Shown here: one piece after another, positions 43,782 to 50,657 of the stretch
Position numbering within the stretch: the stretch's first letter is position 1
How the letters are laid out: the number at the start of each line of letters is the position of its first letter
From: a virus
Length of the DNA stretch: 62,003 nt
Reading direction: 5' to 3' (one strand)
Virus record (IMG/VR): IMGVR_UViG_3300007735_000920
Span: 1-62,003 of that record
Program-made: the position numbers and the translations under genes
Notes under the pieces: generated by a model
What the model saw: the letters and a program-made list of their open reading frames with translations, nothing else
Database searches by the model: none
Told to the model about the DNA's origin: nothing

Positions 43782-44936
43782 ATGGCTAGAGCTACAAAAC
43801 AAAAAGAAGAAAAAGGTCGCATTGGTATATCTCAATTGCGTGAGATGATAAATAAAAAGGCAGGCGCAAATGTTGCGTTTGATCTTACACAAGATAATCC
43901 ATCAGATGTTACAGAGTGGATTAGTACTGGTTCTCATGTTCTAGATTCTATTATTTGCCGTGGTAAAAAAGCTGGTATTCCTGCTGGTCGTATTACAGAA
44001 CTAGCTGGATTGGAAGCCTCTGGCAAGTCTTATCTTGCTGCACAAATTGCAGCAAATGCACAAAAGCAAGGCTTTGATGTTGTTTATTTTGATTCAGAAT
44101 CTTCGCTTGATTCAGACTTCCTTGCCAAAGCGGGTTGTGATGTAAGTAACATTATTTATGCTCAAGCAACTTCAATCGAGTTTGTTCTTGAAACCATTGA
44201 AGAACTTTTGGGCAGCAATCAAAACAAGATGTTGTTTATTCTAGATTCATTTGCTTTCACACCTTGCATGGCAGATCTAAATGGCGACTTCAATCCGCAA
44301 TCCAGTATGGCAATGAAGCCTCGTATCATGTCAAAAGGTTTGACAAAGCTTATTCAGCCAATTGCTAACTCTGGTTCTGCATTTTTGGTATTGAATCAGC
44401 TAAAACAAAACATCGTGACAGGTCCAACTGCTCACGTTGAAATGATGATCAATCCTTATATTGTTCCCGGTGGTAAAGCTCTTGCTTATGCTTATTCGTT
44501 GCGTGTCTGGCTGACTGGTCGCAAGAGCAAATCAAGCTATGTTATTTCAGAAAATGGATTCCGTATTGGTAGCGAAACTAAATGTACTCTCAAAAAGAGC
44601 CGTTTTGGTACAGAAGGTCGTGAGTGTTCTGTAAAACTTCTGTGGGGTGGCGAACAGATCCACGTTCAAGATGAAGATGCTTGGATGGAAATTCTCAAAA
44701 ATTCTGAACATGTAACTGTCGGACCTTGGTGGTCACTAAAATATGCTGATGGTTCTGTCGCTAAATTCCGTTCAGCAGATTTTATGCAAGAACTGGCAGA
44801 TACAAAATTCCGTAATCGTGTTGTCGAGATCGTAGAGGAAGAGCTTATTACAAAATTTGATCAACAAAAAGGAAATGCAGCTAATTATTATAATGTTGAT
44901 GGCTCTTTAGACGGCATCACAGAAGAAGAGGAATGA
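43782..44936 (+). CDS. uvsX: UvsX/RecA-like recombinase
   Basis: 384 residues, near T4 UvsX (391). Walker A G76-L-E-A-S-G-K82-S, Walker B MLFILDSF, then NQLKQNIVTGPTAHVEMM (L2-type loop) and GGKALAYAYSLRVWL. It catalyses strand exchange in recombination-dependent replication. The ATG at 43782 has AGGAG upstream; the longer upstream start would lie inside the terminator. Followed by a small basic-protein gene after 1 base. Confidence 0.93.
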   Translation: MARATKQKEEKGRIGISQLREMINKKAGANVAFDLTQDNPSDVTEWISTGSHVLDSIICRGKKAGIPAGRITELAGLEASGKSYLAAQIAANAQKQGFDVVYFDSESSLDSDFLAKAGCDVSNIIYAQATSIEFVLETIEELLGSNQNKMLFILDSFAFTPCMADLNGDFNPQSSMAMKPRIMSKGLTKLIQPIANSGSAFLVLNQLKQNIVTGPTAHVEMMINPYIVPGGKALAYAYSLRVWLTGRKSKSSYVISENGFRIGSETKCTLKKSRFGTEGRECSVKLLWGGEQIHVQDEDAWMEILKNSEHVTVGPWWSLKYADGSVAKFRSADFMQELADTKFRNRVVEIVEEELITKFDQQKGNAANYYNVDGSLDGITEEEE

Positions 44937-44937
44937 T

Positions 44938-45096
44938 ATGGCAAAGACAGAAGCTTCACTTTCTAAGAATAGCAAACGTGGACGCACAAAGCCCAAAAAG
45001 ACTCGTCAAGGGCGTAGCTGCAATACCAAGTATGCGTTACATAAGAACTCAAAGCTTTATAAGAAAAAGTATCGCGGTCAAGGTAGAAAAAGATAA
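44938..45096 (+). CDS. 52-residue very basic protein
   Basis: Encodes 52 residues: MAKTEASLSKNSKRGRTKPK, then KTRQGRSCNTKYALHKNSKL and a YKKKYRGQGRKR end; nearly half Lys/Arg. Small proteins with a KTRQGRS-x-NTKY core and a YRGQGR end occur in other marine T4-like phages. It starts one base after uvsX, with GAGGAATGAT overlapping as ribosome site. Nucleic-acid binding is likely from charge; role unknown. Confidence 0.7.
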   Translation: MAKTEASLSKNSKRGRTKPKKTRQGRSCNTKYALHKNSKLYKKKYRGQGRKR

Positions 45097-45098
45097 AG

Positions 45099-45108
45099 AC
45101 TATTTATA
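45099..45108 (+). promoter_or_regulatory. Late-type element ACTATTTATA
   Basis: Exact match just after the preceding stop, but followed by a terminator before any gene. It may be silent, make a short RNA, or serve deformylase late in infection if the hairpin is bypassed. Confidence 0.4.
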
Positions 45109-45112
45109 GTAC

Positions 45113-45141
45113 TTGACTCGATGAAGAAGATCCCCTATAAT
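45113..45141 (+). promoter_or_regulatory. Strong sigma70-type promoter
   Basis: TTGACT (45113-45118), 17-base spacer, TATAAT (45136-45141), the best match in the window. The -10 lies in the 5' arm of the terminator at 45130. Confidence 0.8.
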
Positions 45142-45172
45142 GAACTCAACATTTGTTATAGGGGATTTTTTT
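45130..45172 (+). terminator. Terminator overlapping a sigma70 -10 box
   Basis: Perfect 11-bp stem ATCCCCTATAA (45130-45140) with TTATAGGGGAT (45156-45166), then TTTTTT. RNAs from the embedded promoter lack the 5' arm and should read through. Confidence 0.82.
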
Positions 45173-45337
45173 ATGAGTGAAGAACAGAAAGAGAAGCAGT
45201 GTCTGCAAAATATGCAAAACCCTGACTTTTTATGGGAGATTCCTAAAAATGGTTCAGAGCAACATCTTGTACAGCAAGTGCAAGAAGTCGGAAGATCCGG
45301 AGAGGATACAACAAGTAATAAGGATCTTGAGAAGTGA
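45173..45337 (+). CDS. Short ORF overlapping deformylase, possible frameshifted N-terminus
   Basis: 54 residues, MSEEQKEKQCLQNMQNPDFL then WEIPKNGSEQ. The first 25 residues look like real protein and precede the deformylase reading frame, but the ORF continues out of frame over it. A +1 shift near the AAAAA at 45245-45249 would join the two. Alternatively it is a separate leader peptide. There is no ribosome site before the ATG. Confidence 0.35.
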   Translation: MSEEQKEKQCLQNMQNPDFLWEIPKNGSEQHLVQQVQEVGRSGEDTTSNKDLEK

Positions 45338-45677
45338 ATTGAATATAAGTGAAAGCGGTGTTGGTCTTTCGGCAAATCAAATTGGTATCAACGAAAGTAT
45401 TTGTATCGTAAATGCCATTAGAGAAATAGTGTTTGTAAATCCAGAAATTGTTGAGGCATCTGAAGAAATGTTTACATTTCACGAAGGATGCCTTTCTTTT
45501 CCAAATACTTTTGTAAAGACTACAAGACATAAACGCGTTGTGGTAAAATCTGATAATAACGAACTTATGGAATTTATTTATCGTGAATTTGATGATAAGA
45601 ACAACTTGGAACTTGTCTGTGTTCAACACGAAATAGATCACCTAAACGGTATAACAATGTTTGATAGGAAACAATGA
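45249..45677 (+). CDS. Peptide deformylase
   Basis: 142 residues from ATG 45249 (GGGAG ten bases upstream). All three family motifs are present: I GVGLSANQIG, II HEGCLSFP (usual EGCLSxP), III VQHEIDHLNG (HExxH-type QHEIDHL). It removes the formyl group from nascent proteins using a metal held by Cys and two His. Phage copies are thought to aid fast protein maturation. A longer in-frame start at 45177 gives an unconvincing basic N-terminus. Ends in an ATGA overlap with the exonuclease gene. Confidence 0.85.
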   Translation: MVQSNILYSKCKKSEDPERIQQVIRILRSELNISESGVGLSANQIGINESICIVNAIREIVFVNPEIVEASEEMFTFHEGCLSFPNTFVKTTRHKRVVVKSDNNELMEFIYREFDDKNNLELVCVQHEIDHLNGITMFDRKQ

Positions 45678-46612
45678 GATATATGATCATAGACAGCCTC
45701 AATCAATTTTTGAGGTCACTTGTCGTCAATCCAACTTTATCGCCAAACGGTCAGCGTATTGGTGGTATCGTTGGATATATGAAAACATTGCAGAAACTCT
45801 GCCGCGAAATCAAACCAGACCGTGTTATCATCTGCTGGGATGGTCAAGGCGGCTCTCAACGACGACGTTCGGAAAACAAAAATTATAAAGAAGGACGCAA
45901 ACCTTTGCGTCTAAATTGGAATAACGATCTAAACGAGGAAGATACCCTCAAGAATAAACTTTGGCAAACAAGCCGCTTGATGGAGTATATGAACAACCTT
46001 CCAGTTTGTCAGCTTATGTATGCTGCTACAGAAGCAGACGACATTGTTTCTATGGTTTGTAAAGAATTGCCAGAAGATCAAAAGATTATTATTTCATCAG
46101 ATAAAGACTTTTATCAATTATTGGACGACAAAACAATAATCTTTCGTCCCGTGCAAAATGAGTTTGTAAATCGCAAAAAAGTCTTGGAAGAGTTTGGCAT
46201 TCATCCAAACAATTTCGCAATTTCTAGAGCCATTTGCGGTGATAATTCAGACAATCTTTCTGGCATCAAAGGAGCCGGTCTGGCAACTGTTGCAAAGCGC
46301 CTGCCTTTCTTGAAAGAAGACAAATCAGCCACTTTCCAAGACATTTATGATTATTGTGAAGGTCAAGATAAGATCAAACTATATGACAATATATTAGAAT
46401 CAAAACAAGTTATTGAAAACAATTATAAATTGATGCAGCTTTATGCGCCTTCGGCTGCACCATACATAAAACAAGGAATTCGGGACTCTTTAGAGAATTA
46501 TCCAAAGAGCCTAAATAAGACAGAAGTGCGTAAAATGTTCATGATTGATGGGATAGGGGAGCTAGATTGGAGCGATCTTTTTTCAGTAATGACAAAGATT
46601 TCTTTCTCCTAA
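45674..46612 (+). CDS. rnh: 5'-3' exonuclease / RNase H (FEN family)
   Basis: 312 residues, as T4 RNase H (305). PIN-like acidic motifs: MIIDSLN, VIICWDGQGG with SQRRRSENKNYKEGRK, EADDIVSMV, SSDKDFYQLL and GDNSDNLSGIKGAGLATVAK (helix-hairpin-helix). It removes RNA primers and 5' flaps. Coupled to deformylase by ATGA. Followed by a terminator. Confidence 0.9.
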   Translation: MRYMIIDSLNQFLRSLVVNPTLSPNGQRIGGIVGYMKTLQKLCREIKPDRVIICWDGQGGSQRRRSENKNYKEGRKPLRLNWNNDLNEEDTLKNKLWQTSRLMEYMNNLPVCQLMYAATEADDIVSMVCKELPEDQKIIISSDKDFYQLLDDKTIIFRPVQNEFVNRKKVLEEFGIHPNNFAISRAICGDNSDNLSGIKGAGLATVAKRLPFLKEDKSATFQDIYDYCEGQDKIKLYDNILESKQVIENNYKLMQLYAPSAAPYIKQGIRDSLENYPKSLNKTEVRKMFMIDGIGELDWSDLFSVMTKISFS

Positions 46613-46627
46613 AAGCTAATTATATAC

Positions 46628-46672
46628 AAATCCACCATTTGATAGTTCTCTATTGAGTGGTGGATTTTTTTT
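46628..46672 (+). terminator. Terminator after exonuclease gene
   Basis: 10-bp stem AAATCCACCA (46628-46637) with TGGTGGATTT (46658-46667), running into eight T. The rest of the 117-base gap holds the helicase promoter. Confidence 0.8.
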
Positions 46673-46675
46673 ACC

Positions 46676-46704
46676 TTGATCAATCTAGGACAGTGTGTTA
46701 CGAT
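46676..46704 (+). promoter_or_regulatory. Sigma70-type promoter for helicase gene
   Basis: TTGATC (46676-46681), 17-base spacer, TACGAT (46699-46704), right after a terminator and about 20 bases before the ribosome site of the helicase gene. Confidence 0.65.
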
Positions 46705-46729
46705 GCCAACATCATTTGCAGGAGAATTT

Positions 46730-48130
46730 ATGACAGCCCAAAATGAAAAAGTGGACTTTTCCAAATTCGGTAAAAATTTTCAAGAAAAACTAGTACATAT
46801 CATGTTTCGTGATCGGTTATTCTGCGACCAAATGCGCGAGGTAATCGATCTAAATTTCCTAGAAAACGCTTATACTCGCGTCTTTGTTGAGAAGATGTTC
46901 GATTATAAGGATAAGTTTCAATCGCATCCATCTGAAGCTACAGTTGCAACTATTTTGCGTTCAGACTTGGATAATGAAAATGAGGCAACACAAAAGCAAG
47001 TGCGTGAGTATTTTGCTCGTATTGTTGCGGACAAAGAAGTTGAAGATGCAGACTTCGTAAAGACAACTGCTCTTGACTTTTGCAAAAAGCAGAAGCTCAA
47101 GGAAGCCATTATCAAGTCAGCAAAACTGCTGCAAAAATCTGCATCTTATGATGAAATCAAAAATGTTGTCGATTCCGCTCTTCGTTTGGGCAGCGATAAT
47201 AACTTTGGTTATGATTATGAAAAAGACTTTGACAAACGCTTTGAGCATCACTCTCGTAAAGCCATTTCAACTGGCTGGTCTGAGATTGATGAAATCACGC
47301 AAGGCGGTCTTGGTCGTGGTGAAATGGGTGTTGTAATTGCAGGAACTGGCGGTGGTAAATCGTTTAGTCTTGTTCATATCGGCGCTAATGCAATTTTATC
47401 AGGTAAAACTGTTGTTCACTATACGCTTGAGCTTTCTGATGTAAGTGTCGGTAAACGCTATGATAGTTGCATCACGGGTATCGAGCTAAATGAACTTACT
47501 AAAAACAAGCTAAAAGTTTTTGATACACTAAAAGAGGTTGTGAAAGGCAAGCTTATCATCAAAGAATACCCAACTCGTACAGCTAGCGTTCTTACGTTGC
47601 GTAATCACTTGATGAAGCTAAAAAATTCCGGTAATGATCCCGATGTTATTATCGTGGATTATGGCGATCTTTTGGTAACAAAAAATGGTTCTGGTCAGAA
47701 ATGGATTGACATGGAGACTATTTATGAAGAGTTGCGTGGTCTAGCACAGGAGTTTCAGTGCCCCATCTGGACGGCTTCTCAAGTAAACCGTAGTGCCTCG
47801 GAATCAGAGGTCATTACAATGGACGGTATCGCTTCGGCGTTCAGTAAGTGCTTCGTGGCAGACTTTATTTGTTCAATGGCTCGTAATTCTAGTGCCCGCA
47901 ATGGCAATTCTGCTCGTATGTATATTGCTAAAAATCGTAATGGTCCAGATGGCGGCATCTTCCCGATGTATATCGACTTATCCCGCGCCAAGCTAGAGGT
48001 ATTACCAAAAGCTACGGAGACAGTTGATTCCGTTCGTGAAGAGTCTGCCAAACGTCAAGCTGATTCACTGAAAGAAAAGTATAAGAAATTCAAGAAGTCC
48101 ATGGATATGGACGATGACGACGAGGAATAA
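46730..48130 (+). CDS. Replicative DNA helicase (gp41, DnaB-like)
   Basis: 466 residues (T4 gp41 has 475). RecA-fold core: Walker A GTGGGKS (205-211), ELSDVSVGKRYDSCITGIEL, Walker B VIIVDYGDLLV, WTASQVNRS (Q-sensor) and an arginine-finger region IAKNRNGPDGG. Acidic C-terminus. It unwinds the fork with primase gp61, not found here. The ATG at 46730 with AGGAG is preferred to an upstream TTG at 46676, which is part of the promoter. Next gene begins one base after its stop. Confidence 0.93.
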   Translation: MTAQNEKVDFSKFGKNFQEKLVHIMFRDRLFCDQMREVIDLNFLENAYTRVFVEKMFDYKDKFQSHPSEATVATILRSDLDNENEATQKQVREYFARIVADKEVEDADFVKTTALDFCKKQKLKEAIIKSAKLLQKSASYDEIKNVVDSALRLGSDNNFGYDYEKDFDKRFEHHSRKAISTGWSEIDEITQGGLGRGEMGVVIAGTGGGKSFSLVHIGANAILSGKTVVHYTLELSDVSVGKRYDSCITGIELNELTKNKLKVFDTLKEVVKGKLIIKEYPTRTASVLTLRNHLMKLKNSGNDPDVIIVDYGDLLVTKNGSGQKWIDMETIYEELRGLAQEFQCPIWTASQVNRSASESEVITMDGIASAFSKCFVADFICSMARNSSARNGNSARMYIAKNRNGPDGGIFPMYIDLSRAKLEVLPKATETVDSVREESAKRQADSLKEKYKKFKKSMDMDDDDEE

Positions 48131-48131
48131 A

Positions 48132-49991
48132 ATGGATATATCACAAAAAATACTTAGCGACATTACTCATCACATGAAATATGCTCGCTATATCAAGCAA
48201 GAACTACGCAGAGAAAGTTATGAAGATACTGTAACTCGTAATATGTTAATGCATATTGCTAAGTTTCCTGAATTAGAAGCACAAATTCGGGATGCTTATA
48301 AATTTGTACTTGATCGTAAGGTTCTACCTTCAATGCGTTCAATGCAATTTGGCGGGCGTCCTATTGAAGTAAATCCAGTTCGTATATTTAACTGTGCGTT
48401 CTTAGCTCTTGATGATGTTCGTGCTTTTAATGAGATCATGTTCCTTCTTCTTGGCGGAACTGGTGTCGGCTATTCAGTACAAAAACATCATGTAGAAAAG
48501 CTACCAGAGATTCGTAAGCCAAATCCAAAACGTACCCGTCGTTTTCTAGTTGGTGATAGCATTGAAGGCTGGGCTGATGCTGTAAAAGCATTGATGCGTT
48601 CCTATTTTGATGGCGGATCAAAAGTTGTATTTGATTTTCGTGACATTCGTCCAAAAGGTGCTCGTCTTGTAACTGCTGGTGGCAAAGCCCCCGGTCCACA
48701 ACCATTAAAAGAGTGCCTAATCAAACTAGAAGGCATTTTGGAGGGTAAAGAAGATGGTGACAAGCTTGAACCAATTGAAGTACATGACATTGTATGCCAT
48801 ATCGCAGATGCCGTATTGGCTGGTGGAATTAGACGTTCTGCTCTTATTTGTCTCTTTAGCGCAGACGATGATGAAATGATCGCCTGCAAATCAGGTGCTT
48901 GGTGGGAAACCAATCCTCAACGTGGTCGTGCCAATAACTCCGCTGTTATTTTGCGTCACAGAATAACAAAAGAGTATTTTATGGATTTGTGGGCACGCAT
49001 CAAAGCCTCTGGTGCTGGTGAACCCGGTATTTTCTTTACAAATGATAAAGAGTGGGGTACAAACCCATGTGCAGAGATTGCTCTTCGCAGTAATCAGTTC
49101 TGCAATTTATGTGAAGTAAACGTAAGCGACCTAGAATCACAGGAGGATTATGAAGCAAGAGTCAAAGCGGCAGCGTTTATTGGTACGCTTCAAGCATCGT
49201 ATACTGATTTTCACTACCTACGCGATGTATGGCGTAGAACAACTGAAAAAGAGGCTCTTCTTGGGATTGGAATGACAGGTATTGCTTCTAACAAAGTGCA
49301 AAAGCTTGATATGAAAAAGGCTGCGAAAGTTGCAGTTGAAGAAAACAAAAGAGTTGCTGCTTTGTTAGGTATCAATCCTGCTGCCCGCGTCACCACTGTA
49401 AAGCCTTCAGGCACAACTAGTTTGATTCTTGGTACTTCTAGCGGCGTTCATGCTTGGCATAATGATTATTATGTTCGCCGCATTCGTGTTGGTAAGAACG
49501 AAGCCATTTACAAGTATCTACTAGATAATCATCCAGAGTTAGTTGAAGACGAATACTTCCGCCCACATGATACGGCTGTTATTTCGGTTCCACAAAAGGC
49601 ACCAGAAGGTGCTACTATGAGAACGGAAAGTGCCCTAGAAATGCTTGAGCGAGTAAAGGACATTCATAGCCGCTGGGTAAAGCCGGGACATATTAGAGGA
49701 CAAAACACTCATAATGTTTCAGCTACAGTCTCAATCAAAGAAGATGAGTGGGAACAAGTTGGTGAATGGATGTGGGAAAACCGCGATTCATACACTGGCT
49801 TGAGTGTATTGCCTTTTGATACAGGAACATATAAACAGACCCCTTTCCAAGACTGTACAAAAGAAGAATTTGAAAGACTTTTTAATGAACTAAAAAATGT
49901 GGAACTAACTCATGTTCTTGAAGTAGAAGATAATACCGATCTTCAGAATGAATTAGCGTGTACGGGACCAAATGGATGTGAGATAAAATAA
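48132..49991 (+). CDS. Class II (adenosylcobalamin-dependent) ribonucleotide reductase
   Basis: 619 residues. RTPR-type features: C88 in IFNCAFLALDD, C313 in TNPCAEIAL and C324 in NQFCNLCEVNV (the 11-residue spacing of the active-site cysteine pair), VKPSGTTSLILGTSSGVHAW, GQNTHNVSATV and a C-terminal shuttle pair C610/C616 in ELACTGPNGCEIK. It reduces ribonucleotides using B12 and needs no oxygen, so it works in oxic and anoxic hosts. The shuttle spacing here is C-x5-C; the next gene ends in a related tail with canonical spacing. ATG at 48132, one base after helicase. Confidence 0.92.
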   Translation: MDISQKILSDITHHMKYARYIKQELRRESYEDTVTRNMLMHIAKFPELEAQIRDAYKFVLDRKVLPSMRSMQFGGRPIEVNPVRIFNCAFLALDDVRAFNEIMFLLLGGTGVGYSVQKHHVEKLPEIRKPNPKRTRRFLVGDSIEGWADAVKALMRSYFDGGSKVVFDFRDIRPKGARLVTAGGKAPGPQPLKECLIKLEGILEGKEDGDKLEPIEVHDIVCHIADAVLAGGIRRSALICLFSADDDEMIACKSGAWWETNPQRGRANNSAVILRHRITKEYFMDLWARIKASGAGEPGIFFTNDKEWGTNPCAEIALRSNQFCNLCEVNVSDLESQEDYEARVKAAAFIGTLQASYTDFHYLRDVWRRTTEKEALLGIGMTGIASNKVQKLDMKKAAKVAVEENKRVAALLGINPAARVTTVKPSGTTSLILGTSSGVHAWHNDYYVRRIRVGKNEAIYKYLLDNHPELVEDEYFRPHDTAVISVPQKAPEGATMRTESALEMLERVKDIHSRWVKPGHIRGQNTHNVSATVSIKEDEWEQVGEWMWENRDSYTGLSVLPFDTGTYKQTPFQDCTKEEFERLFNELKNVELTHVLEVEDNTDLQNELACTGPNGCEIK

Positions 49992-50014
49992 TCCTCTAAT
50001 AATGGTGTTTATTT

Positions 50015-50062
50015 TTACCACCTCTTTTTGTAGATATAACTATTTATATTAAGAGGTGGTAA
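50015..50062 (+). promoter_or_regulatory. Inverted repeat sequestering the HNH ribosome site, with late promoter in its loop
   Basis: Perfect 12-bp inverted repeat TTACCACCTCTT (50015-50026) and AAGAGGTGGTAA (50051-50062). The 3' arm contains the ribosome site AGAGGTGG for the ATG at 50065. The loop contains ACTATTTATA. Read-through RNA would bury the ribosome site; RNA started in the loop would lack the 5' arm and be translatable. Confidence 0.8.
50039..50048 (+). promoter_or_regulatory. Late promoter ACTATTTATA in hairpin loop
   Basis: Exact consensus inside the loop described above, 26 bases before the HNH gene ATG. Confidence 0.7.
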
Positions 50063-50064
50063 AG

Positions 50065-50646
50065 ATGAAAAGCAAGTTTGATAATACCTATGAAATAGGA
50101 CATTTATTTGGTGAATGGAAACTATTAAATAATATTCCATTACGAATTCCAAAAAAGTCATCTACAACTAAAGATAAACATACGTTGAAATTTTTATGTT
50201 TATGTACAAGCTGCAATACAGAACATTTAGTTGATTGTTATAATCTAGAAAAAAGCATAAGTAAAAGGTGCTATAAATGCTCTATGAAAAATACTAAAGG
50301 GTGTAATAATCCATTTTGGAAAGGATATGGAAAAATTGGTGCAAAGTTTTTAAGTCGTGCTAAACACGGTGCTTCTTTAAGAAAAATAAATTTTAATCTA
50401 ACTTTGGAAGAGCTGGACAGAAAATGGCATGAACAAAAAGAAATTTGTGCTTTATCTGGTAAGCTCTTAACTTTAGAAGAAGCATCTATAGATAGAATTG
50501 ATAGCGACGGAATATACGAATATAATAATATTCAATGGGTCCACAAAGACATTAATCTTATGAAAAACCACTTAAATCAAGAATATTTTATTGAGATGTG
50601 TAGACTAGTTTCTGGCTATGCGGGCGGCGCTTGTGAAATCAAATAA
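50065..50646 (+). CDS. HNH homing endonuclease-like protein with RNR-derived tail
   Basis: 193 residues. N-terminal half has a possible zinc site (CLCTSC, CYKC) and the C-terminal half a phage HNH pattern: ICALSGKLL, ASIDRIDSDGIYEYNNIQWV then HKDINLMKNHL. Such enzymes are mobile and spread by cutting a target gene. The protein ends SGYAGGACEIK, while class II RNRs typically end C-x4-C-E-I-K, and the RNR just upstream ends CTGPNGCEIK. This suggests insertion into the RNR 3' end. Expression appears limited to late infection by the hairpin at 50015-50062. The start at 50065 is preferred to a GTG at 50056 within the ribosome site. Confidence 0.82.
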   Translation: MKSKFDNTYEIGHLFGEWKLLNNIPLRIPKKSSTTKDKHTLKFLCLCTSCNTEHLVDCYNLEKSISKRCYKCSMKNTKGCNNPFWKGYGKIGAKFLSRAKHGASLRKINFNLTLEELDRKWHEQKEICALSGKLLTLEEASIDRIDSDGIYEYNNIQWVHKDINLMKNHLNQEYFIEMCRLVSGYAGGACEIK

Positions 50647-50655
50647 CTATTTACG
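50646..50655 (+). promoter_or_regulatory. Late promoter ACTATTTACG overlapping a stop codon
   Basis: Begins in the HNH stop codon and ends only two bases before the ATG at 50658, so RNA would start at or just after that ATG. Confidence 0.5.
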
Positions 50656-50657
50656 GT

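Noticed and set aside
46676-46729. TTG-initiated N-terminal extension of the helicase
   Set aside because: The extension covers a sigma70 promoter and lacks a ribosome site; ATG 46730 has AGGAG and begins near the family start.
49992-50646. Group I or II intron in the RNR 3' end containing the HNH gene
   Set aside because: The RNR frame ends normally before it, the 5' flank is only 73 bases and I see no intron core; a freestanding insertion with tail duplication fits better.
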